Below are positions 35,792 through 44,252 of a DNA stretch of 64,000 nt, one piece after another. The DNA lies in NCBI GenBank assembly GCA_031257915.1, contig JAIRNR010000007.1, forward strand, positions 1 to 64,000, read 5' to 3'. The DNA is from Bacteroidales bacterium (GTDB lineage: Bacteria > Bacteroidota > Bacteroidia > Bacteroidales > P3). Position 1 is the first letter of the stretch. Every line of letters starts with the position of its first letter. Under the pieces are notes generated by a model. It saw only the letters and a program-made list of their open reading frames with translations. It ran no database searches and was not told the DNA's origin. The position numbers and the translations under genes are program-made.

Positions 35792-36607
35792 ATGCTTAAA
35801 AAATCATTTTTACCTCTACTTTTTCTTGCTCCGTTTATCGTTTTCGGTTGGGGAAAAACAGGACATCGAACAATCGCACAAATGGGGCAGGACATGCTTT
35901 CCAAAGATGTGCAGGACAAAATCACGGCAACTCTTGGCGGCTCCAATATGGCTATGGTCGCAAACTGGGCGGATGAAATCCGTTCGGACAAGCAGTATAA
36001 ATACGTTTCAAGGTGGCATTACACTAATCTGAACGAAAATTTGACAAAAGAAGAATATGAAAAAAATGCCTTTATGCAAAATTACGGACAGATAATTTAC
36101 AGAGTCTATTCCATTGCTCAAACCCTGCACGACAGGCAGCGAAATAAAGATGCCGCGAACGATTCTTATGTAAAAAATGATACCGTACTTTTAAAACTTC
36201 TGATTCATTTTGTCGGCGATATGCATCAACCGCTGCATTTAGGTCGGCCAAAGGATTTAGGTGCAAATAAAATAAAGGTAAAATGGTTTAACGATAAAAT
36301 AAATTTACATTCTCTTTGGGACAATAGAATTATTTCTATAGAGGGATTAAGTTATACCGAATGGGCGCAATATTTGTCAAGTACTCACAATTTGACCCCT
36401 GTAAAGATTTCATCGGAAGATGAATTGCAGAAAGCCGTTATTGAATGGGGGTGGGATGTTTATCAGTTTACAAATATAATTTACAATAATATTGACGATA
36501 CGGATAAAACTTACGAATACGTTTATAATTACAAGTGGATTTACGAAAAGTGTTTTTGCCTTGCTGCCGAACGTCTTGCCGGCATTATGAATTATATTTA
36601 TGATTGA
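35792..36607 (+). CDS. Secreted S1/P1-family zinc nuclease
   Basis: A 271-residue protein. A signal peptide of 19 residues leaves Trp20 as the mature N-terminus (WGKTGHR), which is essential in this family because the Trp amino group and carbonyl bind zinc. Further metal ligands are visible in NWADEIRS, WHYTN, and LIHFVGDMHQPLHLG with LHSLWDN. The enzyme cuts single-stranded DNA and RNA outside the cytoplasm, probably for nucleotide scavenging. It has no T9SS domain, so it is likely periplasmic or released by another route. The next gene, priA, overlaps its end by eight bases. Confidence 0.92.
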   Translation: MLKKSFLPLLFLAPFIVFGWGKTGHRTIAQMGQDMLSKDVQDKITATLGGSNMAMVANWADEIRSDKQYKYVSRWHYTNLNENLTKEEYEKNAFMQNYGQIIYRVYSIAQTLHDRQRNKDAANDSYVKNDTVLLKLLIHFVGDMHQPLHLGRPKDLGANKIKVKWFNDKINLHSLWDNRIISIEGLSYTEWAQYLSSTHNLTPVKISSEDELQKAVIEWGWDVYQFTNIIYNNIDDTDKTYEYVYNYKWIYEKCFCLAAERLAGIMNYIYD

Positions 36608-38606
36608 TGTACTTTTACCGCTACCGCTCAAAGGTACGTTTAGTTACGGCGTACCCGGCGAACTTGTCGGGCAGATGCAGGCGGGTGTGCGGGTGGAAGT
36701 GCCATTTGGAAAAGGTAAAAATTATGCGGGACTTGTAAAAGCAGTACGGGAAAACGAAACGAATACATCCGAAAACGCAACGGATACTGTCGCTGTTGTG
36801 CCTGCGAAAATAAAAGATATTCTCTCTGTTCTTGACAGCGAGCCAATAGTAAACTCATATCAGTTCAAATTTTGGGAATGGATTGCGGACTATTATATGT
36901 GCAGCGAAGGCGATGTTATGACAGCCGCATTGCCGAGCGGTTTTAAGATTCAAAACGAAAAAGTACGCAGAAATAAAAAGCAGGAACAGCAGGAAGCCAT
37001 AATAGAAAAACAGATAATATTATCCGAACAGCAACAACAGGCATACGAAAAAATAAACGAATGTTTCAAATCAAAGAATGTATGCCTGCTGCACGGTGTA
37101 ACATCAAGCGGCAAAACGGAAATCTACACAAAACTAATTCAGGACACGCTCGCAAAAGGACAGGAAGTGCTGTACCTGTTACCCGAAATTGCATTGACAG
37201 CTCAAATGATAACGCGGCTGAAAAAATATTTCGGATTTCAGGTAGGCATTTATCACTCACGTTACACAGAAAAAGAAAGAATTGATGTTTGGAAAAATAC
37301 AGGCAAAAAATATAAAATATTACTTGGCGCACGCTCGGCATTATTTTTGCCGTTTACAAACCTCGGACTTGTAATTGTTGATGAAGAACATGAAACATCA
37401 TTTAAGCAGCAAGACCCTGCTCCGCGTTACCATGCCCGCGACAGTGCAATATATCTTGCGACCGTTATTCATAAAGCAAAAATAATTCTCGGCTCCGCAA
37501 CGCCGTCAATTGAAACATATAATAACGCATTAAGCGGAAAATACGGACTTGTAGAACTTTTTACACGCTACGGAAATTTTAAACTGCCTCAAGTATGGGT
37601 CGCAGATTTGCGAAAACAAAAAATGCAGGGTTGTTTTTCACCATTTCTTGTACAAAAAATGGAACAGGCACTCAGAGATAAAAAGCAGATTATTCTTTTT
37701 CAAAATCGCCGCGGATTTTCCGCGCGTTTGGAATGTGAAGAATGTGGATTTTCGCCTGTATGCCGCGATTGCGATGTAACTCTGACTTATCACAAAAAAA
37801 ATAATGTACTGATGTGCCATTACTGCGGTTATGTTGTACATATTCCGCAAACGTGTCCCAAATGCGGCAAGTCGTCACTAAGGATGAGAGGTTTCGGAAC
37901 TGAAAGAGTAGAGGAAGATCTTGCTGCAATATTTCCTGCCGTCCGCACCGCACGCATGGATTTAGACAGCACACGGGCAAAAAACGCTTTTCAAAATTTG
38001 ATTACTGCCTTTCAAAATCGCGAAATAGATGTACTTGTTGGTACGCAAATGGTGACGAAAGGTTTTGACTTTGATAATGTCGGCGTTGTTGGAATACTCA
38101 ATGCAGATGGACTTATTGCATTTCCTGATTTTCGTTCGCATGAAAGAAGTTTTCATTTAATGACGCAGGTGAGCGGCAGGGCGGGGCGCAAGGGCGGCAG
38201 CAGTGATGTTGTAATACAAACATACAAGCCCGAATATGAAGTAATCAGTCAGGTAATGAATAATGATTACGCCGGTATGTATGCTACGCAGATAAATGAC
38301 AGATTAGGGTTTCGCTATCCGCCGTTTTACAGGCTTATAAACATAACGGCAAAACATCCGGATGAAAAAAAAGTAAATACTGTTGCGCATGAACTTGCAG
38401 AGATGTTGCGCGAAATATTCGGCGCACGGCTTCTCGGACCGGAATATCCGCTTATAAGCAAAATAAAAACATACTATTTAATGAGCATGGTATTGAAATT
38501 CAGTCGTGCGGAAAATATCGCAGAGCATAAAAATCATCTGCGGGAATTGATAAAAAAATTTCCGCATAAAGCAGTAAAAATAATTATTGACGTGGACCCG
38601 TATTGA
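36600..38606 (+). CDS. priA: Primosomal protein N' (PriA helicase), short form
   Basis: 668 residues. The 3'-DNA-binding domain is at about 1-115 (MIDVLLPLPLKGTFSYGVP). The helicase core has HGVTSSGKTEIYT, LLPEIALTAQM, VDEEHETSFKQ and GSATPSIET. The zinc region has CEECGFSPVCRDCDVTLTYHKKNNVLMCHYCG (two of the four Cys pairs shown) and GTQMVTKGFDFDNVG. It restarts stalled replication forks. Only a Gln/Glu/Lys-rich linker of about 30 residues lies between the DNA-binding domain and the helicase motifs, where the winged-helix domain should be. Other Bacteroidetes PriA proteins, as I recall them, exceed 800 residues. Confidence 0.93.
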   Translation: MIDVLLPLPLKGTFSYGVPGELVGQMQAGVRVEVPFGKGKNYAGLVKAVRENETNTSENATDTVAVVPAKIKDILSVLDSEPIVNSYQFKFWEWIADYYMCSEGDVMTAALPSGFKIQNEKVRRNKKQEQQEAIIEKQIILSEQQQQAYEKINECFKSKNVCLLHGVTSSGKTEIYTKLIQDTLAKGQEVLYLLPEIALTAQMITRLKKYFGFQVGIYHSRYTEKERIDVWKNTGKKYKILLGARSALFLPFTNLGLVIVDEEHETSFKQQDPAPRYHARDSAIYLATVIHKAKIILGSATPSIETYNNALSGKYGLVELFTRYGNFKLPQVWVADLRKQKMQGCFSPFLVQKMEQALRDKKQIILFQNRRGFSARLECEECGFSPVCRDCDVTLTYHKKNNVLMCHYCGYVVHIPQTCPKCGKSSLRMRGFGTERVEEDLAAIFPAVRTARMDLDSTRAKNAFQNLITAFQNREIDVLVGTQMVTKGFDFDNVGVVGILNADGLIAFPDFRSHERSFHLMTQVSGRAGRKGGSSDVVIQTYKPEYEVISQVMNNDYAGMYATQINDRLGFRYPPFYRLINITAKHPDEKKVNTVAHELAEMLREIFGARLLGPEYPLISKIKTYYLMSMVLKFSRAENIAEHKNHLRELIKKFPHKAVKIIIDVDPY

Positions 38607-38607
38607 T

Positions 38608-39345
38608 ATGAAAATTGCAATAACAGGAAATGGAAATGTAGCGTATCATTTAATTCCCGCACTACGGCAAAAAAATGTGCGGGATGCTTATGAAGTTGTG
38701 CAGATTACGACAAATGCGGATAGTCTTGTTCCGGATGCCGACATTTACTTGTTACTCGTTCCCGACGGTGCAATCTATGAACTTGCCGAAACGTTGCGGT
38801 TGCCGAATAAAATTATTGCGCATGCTTCGGGTGCAACTCCGCTTAAAGCAATATCTGCCGTTAGCAGCAATGTGGGAGTATTTTATCCGGTGCAAACATT
38901 CAGTAAAGATGCGGAACTTATTAACTTTGAAAATGTGCCGATATGTATAGAGGCATCAAATGAAAAGACGGAAAAAGTTCTTGCGAATTTGGCGCGTTTG
39001 CTCTCGCGTAGTGTACATAAAATTAACTCTGAAAACCGCGCAAAGATACATCTTGCTTGCACATTTGCAAATAATTTCACAAACGCACTTTATTCAATCA
39101 GCGAAAAAATATTACAGGAAATTCCGCAGGCGGACATATCTTTATTGTTGCCGATAATAGAACAAACGGCGCGAAAAATAAAAACCGTTAAACCGATTAA
39201 GGCGCAAACAGGAGCAGCAATGCGGAACGATACGGTAACGATAGAAAAGCATTTACAAATATTACAAAGTGAGCCGCACTTGAAAAATGTGCCGCAGTTA
39301 CAGGAGTTGTATAGATTGTTCACAGAAATAATCCGAAACAGGTAG
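38608..39345 (+). CDS. Rossmann-like and DUF2520 domain protein
   Basis: A 245-residue protein. MKIAITGNGNVAYHLIPAL is an N-terminal NAD(P)-binding strand-turn-helix. GVFYPVQTFSKDAE and HLACTFANNFTNALYSISEKIL are typical of DUF2520 proteins, which resemble F420- or NADP-dependent oxidoreductases of the ProC/ketopantoate-reductase type. The substrate is unknown. The start one base after the priA stop is preferred over an earlier in-frame codon inside priA. Confidence 0.82.
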   Translation: MKIAITGNGNVAYHLIPALRQKNVRDAYEVVQITTNADSLVPDADIYLLLVPDGAIYELAETLRLPNKIIAHASGATPLKAISAVSSNVGVFYPVQTFSKDAELINFENVPICIEASNEKTEKVLANLARLLSRSVHKINSENRAKIHLACTFANNFTNALYSISEKILQEIPQADISLLLPIIEQTARKIKTVKPIKAQTGAAMRNDTVTIEKHLQILQSEPHLKNVPQLQELYRLFTEIIRNR

Positions 39346-39359
39346 TGGAATTTCCATTA

Positions 39360-39443
39360 CGTAATATCCGTAACGTAATTCCCGTAACGTAATTTCCGTA
39401 ACGTAATTCCCGTAACGTAATTCCCGTTACGGAATTTACGTAA
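39360..39443. repeat. Six 14-bp direct repeats before an ATPase gene
   Basis: Four units reading CGTAATTCCCGTAA or one-to-two-base variants (39360-39415) are followed by CGTAATTCCCGTTA and a more diverged CGGAATTTACGTAA ending at 39443. The palindromes ATTACGTAAT (39356-39365) and TTACGTAA (39437-39444) flank the array. It ends eight bases before the -7 box of the next gene, so it occupies the whole upstream promoter region. Confidence 0.85.
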
Positions 39444-39451
39444 TAAATTCG

Positions 39452-39460
39452 TATCTTTGC
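39452..39460 (+). promoter_or_regulatory. -7 box TATCTTTGC for the ATPase gene
   Basis: A TAnnTTTG match directly after the 14-bp repeat array and 44 bases before the ATG. Confidence 0.55.
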
Positions 39461-39504
39461 AATATTAATCAAACAAGGTTTGTTTATGTTTTAATTTATA
39501 ACGT

Positions 39505-40638
39505 ATGAAAAAGTCAAAGCCGTACAATCCGTTTTTAATACAGGGGTATGACAGTCCTTATTATTTTTGCGACAGAAATGTAGAAACGGAAAAGATTATT
39601 TCAGCACTTGAAAACGGTAGAAATATATCGTTGATGAGTCCGCGCCGTTATGGTAAAACGGGGCTTGTCAATCACGTATTTTATCAAATGTGTCAAAAAA
39701 ATAAGGACGTTATTTGCGTGTATTTTGATATATATTCTACTCAAAATTTAAATGATTTCGTGAGAATTTTTGCCGAAAGTATTTTAGGAAAAGTAGAGGG
39801 TGGCGTGGAAAAAGCAGTAAAAAAGTTTTCTAATTTTTTTAAAAGTTTTCGTCCGACATTAACTTACGACTTAATATCCGGTGAGCCGGAAATGAGTATA
39901 AAAATAGAACATGATACGGCTACAGGCAGTTTGCAGGAAATTTTTGCATATTTAAAACGATCAAAGAGAAAGTGCTGCATTGCAATAGATGAATTTCAAC
40001 AGGTTGCAAATTATCCTGAAAAAGGCACAGAGGCATTGTTGCGTTCGTATATTCAATTCCTGCCAAACGTAATGTTTATTTTTTCAGGTAGCAGACAACA
40101 CTTGATGAGCGAGATATTTTTATCTGCAAAACGCCCTTTCTACCAAAGTACTCAAATTATGTCGCTAAGTGTAGTAGATAAGAAAGAATATTTTAAATTT
40201 GCAAGCAAGCATTTTGAGAAAAATAGTTTTACTTTCTCAAAGGAATGTTTTGATGTTATTTACGATAACTTAGAGGGGCATACATGGTATATTCAAGCAA
40301 TTTTGAATCGACTTTATGAGTACCGCAAAGATATAAATAAACCCGAAATGATATATGGCGCAATCAGGGAGTTGCTCCTGGAAAATACTTACGGTTATCA
40401 GGAATTATTGAATGCTTATTCCAATGTTCAGGTTAATTTGCTGCGGGCGGTAGCGAAAGAAAGAATTGTTGAGCAGATAAATTCAGGTGATTTTATTGCG
40501 AAATATGGGTTAAAATCCGCAAGTAGTGTAAACAGTGCGTTGGAAAAATTAGTAGAAAAGGAACTGATTTATAAATCGGAAAAGGGATATACTGTTTACG
40601 ACAGATTTCTCGGATTATGGCTGCAACAGGGATTGTAA
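39505..40638 (+). CDS. AAA-family ATPase (archaeal-type ATP-binding protein)
   Basis: A 377-residue protein. PYNPFLIQGYDSPYYFCDR precedes the P-loop SPRRYGKTGLV at about residue 47; this RRYGKT form is typical of the STAND-like 'archaeal ATPase' group. Walker B is CCIAIDEFQQVANYP, with the sensor-like IFSGSRQHLM after it. The C-terminal part is a winged-helix-like domain (KYGLKSASSVNSALEKLVEKELIYK). These proteins are often present in multiple copies, and their role is unclear; links to DNA, toxin or host interaction have been suggested. It has its own promoter and sits between DUF2520 and KdsC genes that are commonly neighbours in Bacteroides. Confidence 0.82.
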   Translation: MKKSKPYNPFLIQGYDSPYYFCDRNVETEKIISALENGRNISLMSPRRYGKTGLVNHVFYQMCQKNKDVICVYFDIYSTQNLNDFVRIFAESILGKVEGGVEKAVKKFSNFFKSFRPTLTYDLISGEPEMSIKIEHDTATGSLQEIFAYLKRSKRKCCIAIDEFQQVANYPEKGTEALLRSYIQFLPNVMFIFSGSRQHLMSEIFLSAKRPFYQSTQIMSLSVVDKKEYFKFASKHFEKNSFTFSKECFDVIYDNLEGHTWYIQAILNRLYEYRKDINKPEMIYGAIRELLLENTYGYQELLNAYSNVQVNLLRAVAKERIVEQINSGDFIAKYGLKSASSVNSALEKLVEKELIYKSEKGYTVYDRFLGLWLQQGL

Positions 40639-40658
40639 AAATTTAATATACGAAAATT

Positions 40659-41183
40659 ATGCAAAACTACAAAGAACGTTTAAAAGACATTACAACTTTT
40701 ATTTTTGATTTTGACGGAGTAATGACGCAGGGGCAGATATGGGTGATAGAAGATGGAAAAAATTTACGCTCGGCAAATGTGAAAGACGGTTATGCTCTGC
40801 ATTACGCGCAAAAAATGGGCTACAATGTGGCAGTAATATCGGCAGGAAACGGTTTTTCCATTCACGAACGTTTAAGAGGTATAAATATAACAGATGTATA
40901 TACCGAAGTATATTCAAAAATTGACAAGTTTCACGAATATATTGCTCAAAAAAATGTAAAGCCCCGGCAGGTACTTTATATGGGTGATGATATTCCCGAC
41001 TATGAGATAATGTGCGAAGCCGGTATTGCCTGCTGTCCTGCAGATGCAGTGCGGGAGATAAAAAGCATAGCACACTACATATCGCCCATAAAAGGCGGCG
41101 ATGGCTGTGTGCGTGAGATAATAGAACAGGTTATGAAGGTACGCGGAGACTGGTTTAAGGACAAAGACGCTACCCGCTGGTAA
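40659..41183 (+). CDS. KdsC-like HAD phosphatase
   Basis: A 174-residue HAD-family phosphatase without a cap domain. The nucleophile motif is FDFDGVMTQG, with Asp17 and Asp19. ISAGNGFSIHERL is motif II, and LYMGDDIPDYEIMCEAGIACCP is motif IV. It matches KDO-8-phosphate phosphatase (KdsC) in size and layout, which would place it in lipopolysaccharide core synthesis. However, motif I reads DFDG where KdsC usually has DVDG, so a related sugar phosphatase remains possible. Confidence 0.85.
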   Translation: MQNYKERLKDITTFIFDFDGVMTQGQIWVIEDGKNLRSANVKDGYALHYAQKMGYNVAVISAGNGFSIHERLRGINITDVYTEVYSKIDKFHEYIAQKNVKPRQVLYMGDDIPDYEIMCEAGIACCPADAVREIKSIAHYISPIKGGDGCVREIIEQVMKVRGDWFKDKDATRW

Positions 41184-41208
41184 GATAATATTATAAAAAA
41201 TAAAGACA

Positions 41209-42243
41209 ATGATTTTAAAATGGTTTAGAATTGCACGCTGGCTATCCTTGCCGCAGAGTATGTTACCCGCGTTTACGGCATTGGCACTCGCTCTTGCAGC
41301 GGGAAAAGAAAACTTTTCGTGGATACTTGGCATAACAGGTATAACAGGCGTTTGGTTTCTGCATCTCGGAATGAATCTTTTTGATGATTATTTTGATTAT
41401 AAATATAAAGGCGTTGACTATCGTGAACGGATGGCGGCAAAAGGTATTAAGGCGCGTATTGCAAAATGCACATACCTTATTCAAGAGGGTGGTACGGAAA
41501 CATTGCGCAAAACATTTTGGGTTGCAGTATTTTTTGTTGCCATTGCTTTTATATGCGGCGCAATAATTTTCTATTTCAGAGGTATTGATTTTACAAACGG
41601 AATCACTGTAACCAATGCAGGCTGGTCAATTATTTGCATTGCGCTGACAGTCGGATTTCTCGGTGTTGAATATTCGGCACCTCCTTTGAAATTAAGTTAT
41701 CATGGATTGGCGGATATTGTTATAGGATTTATTTTCGGACCGCTTCTCATGCTTGGCATATATGTTTCTGCCTGCGGTGATTTTTCATGGCAAATATTAT
41801 TCTTTTCCGTTCCTGTCGGACTGCTTGTTTCAAATATTCTTTTTACTGATTCAATGCTCGAATTTAATGCTGACCGCAGTGTCGGTAAAAAAAATCTCGC
41901 AGTAGTTATAGGCAAGCAGAAAAAAAATCTTGTAATTAGCGCATTTTGCAACTTCGCTCCGCCTGTTATCGTAACTCTCGGCATTATTTATGCGGATTTT
42001 TCATCGTGGTATATTTTGGTTTGGCTCTCGTGTTATTTGGCTGTAGCGTTGTTCTATTACATGATTTGGTTTGTAAAAGATCCGAATCGCAAATTTGAAC
42101 GCAAAATGTGGATGGGACCGTTTCAAAAATGGGACAATATTGTGAAATACGGTATTGACTGGTATATGTTGCGCTGGTATATTGCCCGAAACTATGTTGT
42201 CCTCTTTTGCTTTATAGTAATAGTTATTAGTCTTATCAGATAA
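41209..42243 (+). CDS. UbiA-family prenyltransferase (MenA-like)
   Basis: A 344-residue inner-membrane protein with eight to nine helices. The first Asp-rich motif is NLFDDYFDYKYKGVD near residue 60 and the second is EFNADRSVGKKNLAVVIGKQ near 225; both bind the prenyl diphosphate through magnesium. It may make a menaquinone precursor or a prenylated lipid; a geranylgeranylglycerol-phosphate type substrate is also possible, since such genes often accompany KdsC and DUF2520 genes in Bacteroides. It lies 25 bases after the KdsC-like gene, so the two are likely an operon. Confidence 0.83.
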   Translation: MILKWFRIARWLSLPQSMLPAFTALALALAAGKENFSWILGITGITGVWFLHLGMNLFDDYFDYKYKGVDYRERMAAKGIKARIAKCTYLIQEGGTETLRKTFWVAVFFVAIAFICGAIIFYFRGIDFTNGITVTNAGWSIICIALTVGFLGVEYSAPPLKLSYHGLADIVIGFIFGPLLMLGIYVSACGDFSWQILFFSVPVGLLVSNILFTDSMLEFNADRSVGKKNLAVVIGKQKKNLVISAFCNFAPPVIVTLGIIYADFSSWYILVWLSCYLAVALFYYMIWFVKDPNRKFERKMWMGPFQKWDNIVKYGIDWYMLRWYIARNYVVLFCFIVIVISLIR

Positions 42244-42294
42244 AAAATCGGCAACTTCGTTTATTATCTACTTGTAAAATTAATTTTTTTTATG

Positions 42295-42302
42295 TATATT
42301 TG
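42295..42302 (+). promoter_or_regulatory. Promoter (TTG, 20 bp, TATATTTG) with a long leader
   Basis: TTG at 42272-42274 is 20 bases before the -7 box. The leader to the next gene is about 178 bases and includes a small hairpin (CCATA/TATGG) and two copies of ACCACAAAAA near the end (42441-42466). Confidence 0.55.
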
Positions 42303-42480
42303 AATAAGCATTTCCATAAGTATGGGTGTAGAATTAGCCCGCTATTGTGTTGTAAATCAGGCATATTGGTTGGTATTATGCAGGCTTAATATAGACCATC
42401 AGCTCTTCCGTTGATAGATAGTTCATAGTTGGATTAGTAAGGACCACAAAAATCATAAACCACAAAAACTGTCTTTTAAT

Positions 42481-44205
42481 ATGAAGAAAAAAATTACTTT
42501 AGCCGCGTTTGTCATTCTGACATTATCTCAAATGAATGCGCAAACTTTCGTTTCCACTTCCCCCTCTAAGAAGAACGCAATTCTCGAAGAGTTTACAGGA
42601 ATTTATTGTACTTATTGCCCTGACGGACATAAAAGGGCTAACAATTTGAGTGCCGCATATCCTGACCGATTTTACCAGATAAATATTCATCAGGGAGGTT
42701 TGGCTGCGCCATCCGGAAATGACGTTGATTTGAGAACACCTTTTGGTGATGCACTGGCATCGCAGGCAGGTGTGTCGGGTTATCCCTGCGGATCTGTCAA
42801 CCGCCGTTTATTTCCCTCAGAAACGGCTATTTCCGTATCTCGGACAATGTGGGCAAGTTATGTTCCCGTTGTATTAAACGAATCATCTTACGTTAACGTA
42901 GCGGCGAAATCGTCTATTGATTTCGCAACAAGAACTCTGACGGTGGACGTAGAAGTTTATTATACTGCGGATGCATTTGTAAGTAAAAATAACATCAATG
43001 TAGCACTGGTTCAGAACCATATTCTTGGGCATCAGACAGGTATGCTGTCAAATCCCGAGCAAATTTACAAAGACTCTATCTACATTCACCAGCATGCACT
43101 TCGTCATTTACTCACCGGTCAATGGGGAGATGATACTACTGTTACCGCCACTGCTGCAAACAGTTTCTTTTCGGCAAGATACAGTTATGTTATCCCTGAA
43201 AATCTTAACAATGTACCGTATGTGTTAGACAATCTTGAAGTAATTGTTTTTATTGCCGAAGGTGATAAGAACATTGTTACGGCAACAAAGTCCGAAATGA
43301 TTTACCTGAATACCGATCCGGTTTTAGGCGATATTACGGAAATAGAGACAAACAGTTGTGATGCTGCTTTTGCCCTTGATTTGAAAAATTATTGGCATAA
43401 CAAAGATATTACTTCGTTAGACTTTGAATATGAAGTGTATGGAGAAATATTTAAATACCATTGGCAAAACGGAACTATTGCTGCAAATACGGTTGACACT
43501 GTTATATTACCTCCTGTTGATTTACGTGTCGGAGATCCTGCAATGGTGAACGTAACGATTACCGCAATAAATGGTGATACATCATTTGATATTACCAAAT
43601 CCTATCCGTTGGAGAAGATGAAATATGAAGTTGATGCGGGCGCAACGCTCAAACTTGTAACCGACAGATACGGCAACCAAATTACATGGCGTGTGTTTGA
43701 CGGAATGGAAAAAGCAGTAGATTCCGGCGGACCTTATGGAAAAATGTCTTATAACGGAACGACTACTCATATTATTGCTTTGCCGTTGAGTACTGCGGGA
43801 TGTTATGCAGTAAAAATTTACGACAGTGCCGGCGATGGTATCAATCATGGTACAGGAGCCGGATATATTGATATTCTCAGTGCCGATGGGGATATTATAG
43901 TGCACAATGATGGAAGATTCAAACATGAAACAGGCTTTTATTTACTTTACAAAGGCGAAACAGGAATTGAAAATATCAGCATGTCGCCCGAATTTCGTCT
44001 CAATTCCAATCCGGTGAGAGATATTTTACGGATTGAGGGATTGCAGGATTATCAAACTGCAGTAATTTTAAATATAAACGGACAGAGTGTAAACTTCGTT
44101 CGTAACGGTAAAAATTTAGATGTGTCGCATTTGAAAAGTGGTCAATATTTTCTGAGAATAAAAGCAGGAAATAAAACGGAAGTGTTGAAGTTTGTCAAAA
44201 TGTAA
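42481..44205 (+). CDS. Omp28-related secreted protein with T9SS sorting domain
   Basis: 574 residues. A signal peptide (ending MNAQ) is followed by an Omp28-like, thioredoxin-fold domain: LEEFTGIYCTYCPDGHKRAN with a CTYC pair near residues 41-44, then INIHQGG and SGYPCGSVNRR. A beta-sandwich middle region and a ligand-binding-like segment (YDSAGDGINHGTGAGYI) follow. The C-terminus is a T9SS type A domain (NPVRDILRIEGL, LKSGQYFLRI). It is surface-located and possibly an adhesin or lipoprotein-like Omp28 relative; redox activity is untested. Confidence 0.85.
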   Translation: MKKKITLAAFVILTLSQMNAQTFVSTSPSKKNAILEEFTGIYCTYCPDGHKRANNLSAAYPDRFYQINIHQGGLAAPSGNDVDLRTPFGDALASQAGVSGYPCGSVNRRLFPSETAISVSRTMWASYVPVVLNESSYVNVAAKSSIDFATRTLTVDVEVYYTADAFVSKNNINVALVQNHILGHQTGMLSNPEQIYKDSIYIHQHALRHLLTGQWGDDTTVTATAANSFFSARYSYVIPENLNNVPYVLDNLEVIVFIAEGDKNIVTATKSEMIYLNTDPVLGDITEIETNSCDAAFALDLKNYWHNKDITSLDFEYEVYGEIFKYHWQNGTIAANTVDTVILPPVDLRVGDPAMVNVTITAINGDTSFDITKSYPLEKMKYEVDAGATLKLVTDRYGNQITWRVFDGMEKAVDSGGPYGKMSYNGTTTHIIALPLSTAGCYAVKIYDSAGDGINHGTGAGYIDILSADGDIIVHNDGRFKHETGFYLLYKGETGIENISMSPEFRLNSNPVRDILRIEGLQDYQTAVILNINGQSVNFVRNGKNLDVSHLKSGQYFLRIKAGNKTEVLKFVKM

Positions 44206-44252
44206 GCATTGGTAAAATAAAGTAACATAGTAACCTTAAATACAATAAAATT

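Noticed and set aside
39360-39443. CRISPR array or transposon end
   Set aside because: The 14-bp units are contiguous with no spacers, and no transposase lies nearby.
39505-40638. Anti-phage defence ATPase
   Set aside because: The P-loop protein alone has no nuclease, TIR, reverse transcriptase or other effector neighbour, so a defence call is not supported.
42303-42480. tRNA or known riboswitch in the leader
   Set aside because: No cloverleaf and no riboswitch consensus I can recognise; only short hairpins are visible.
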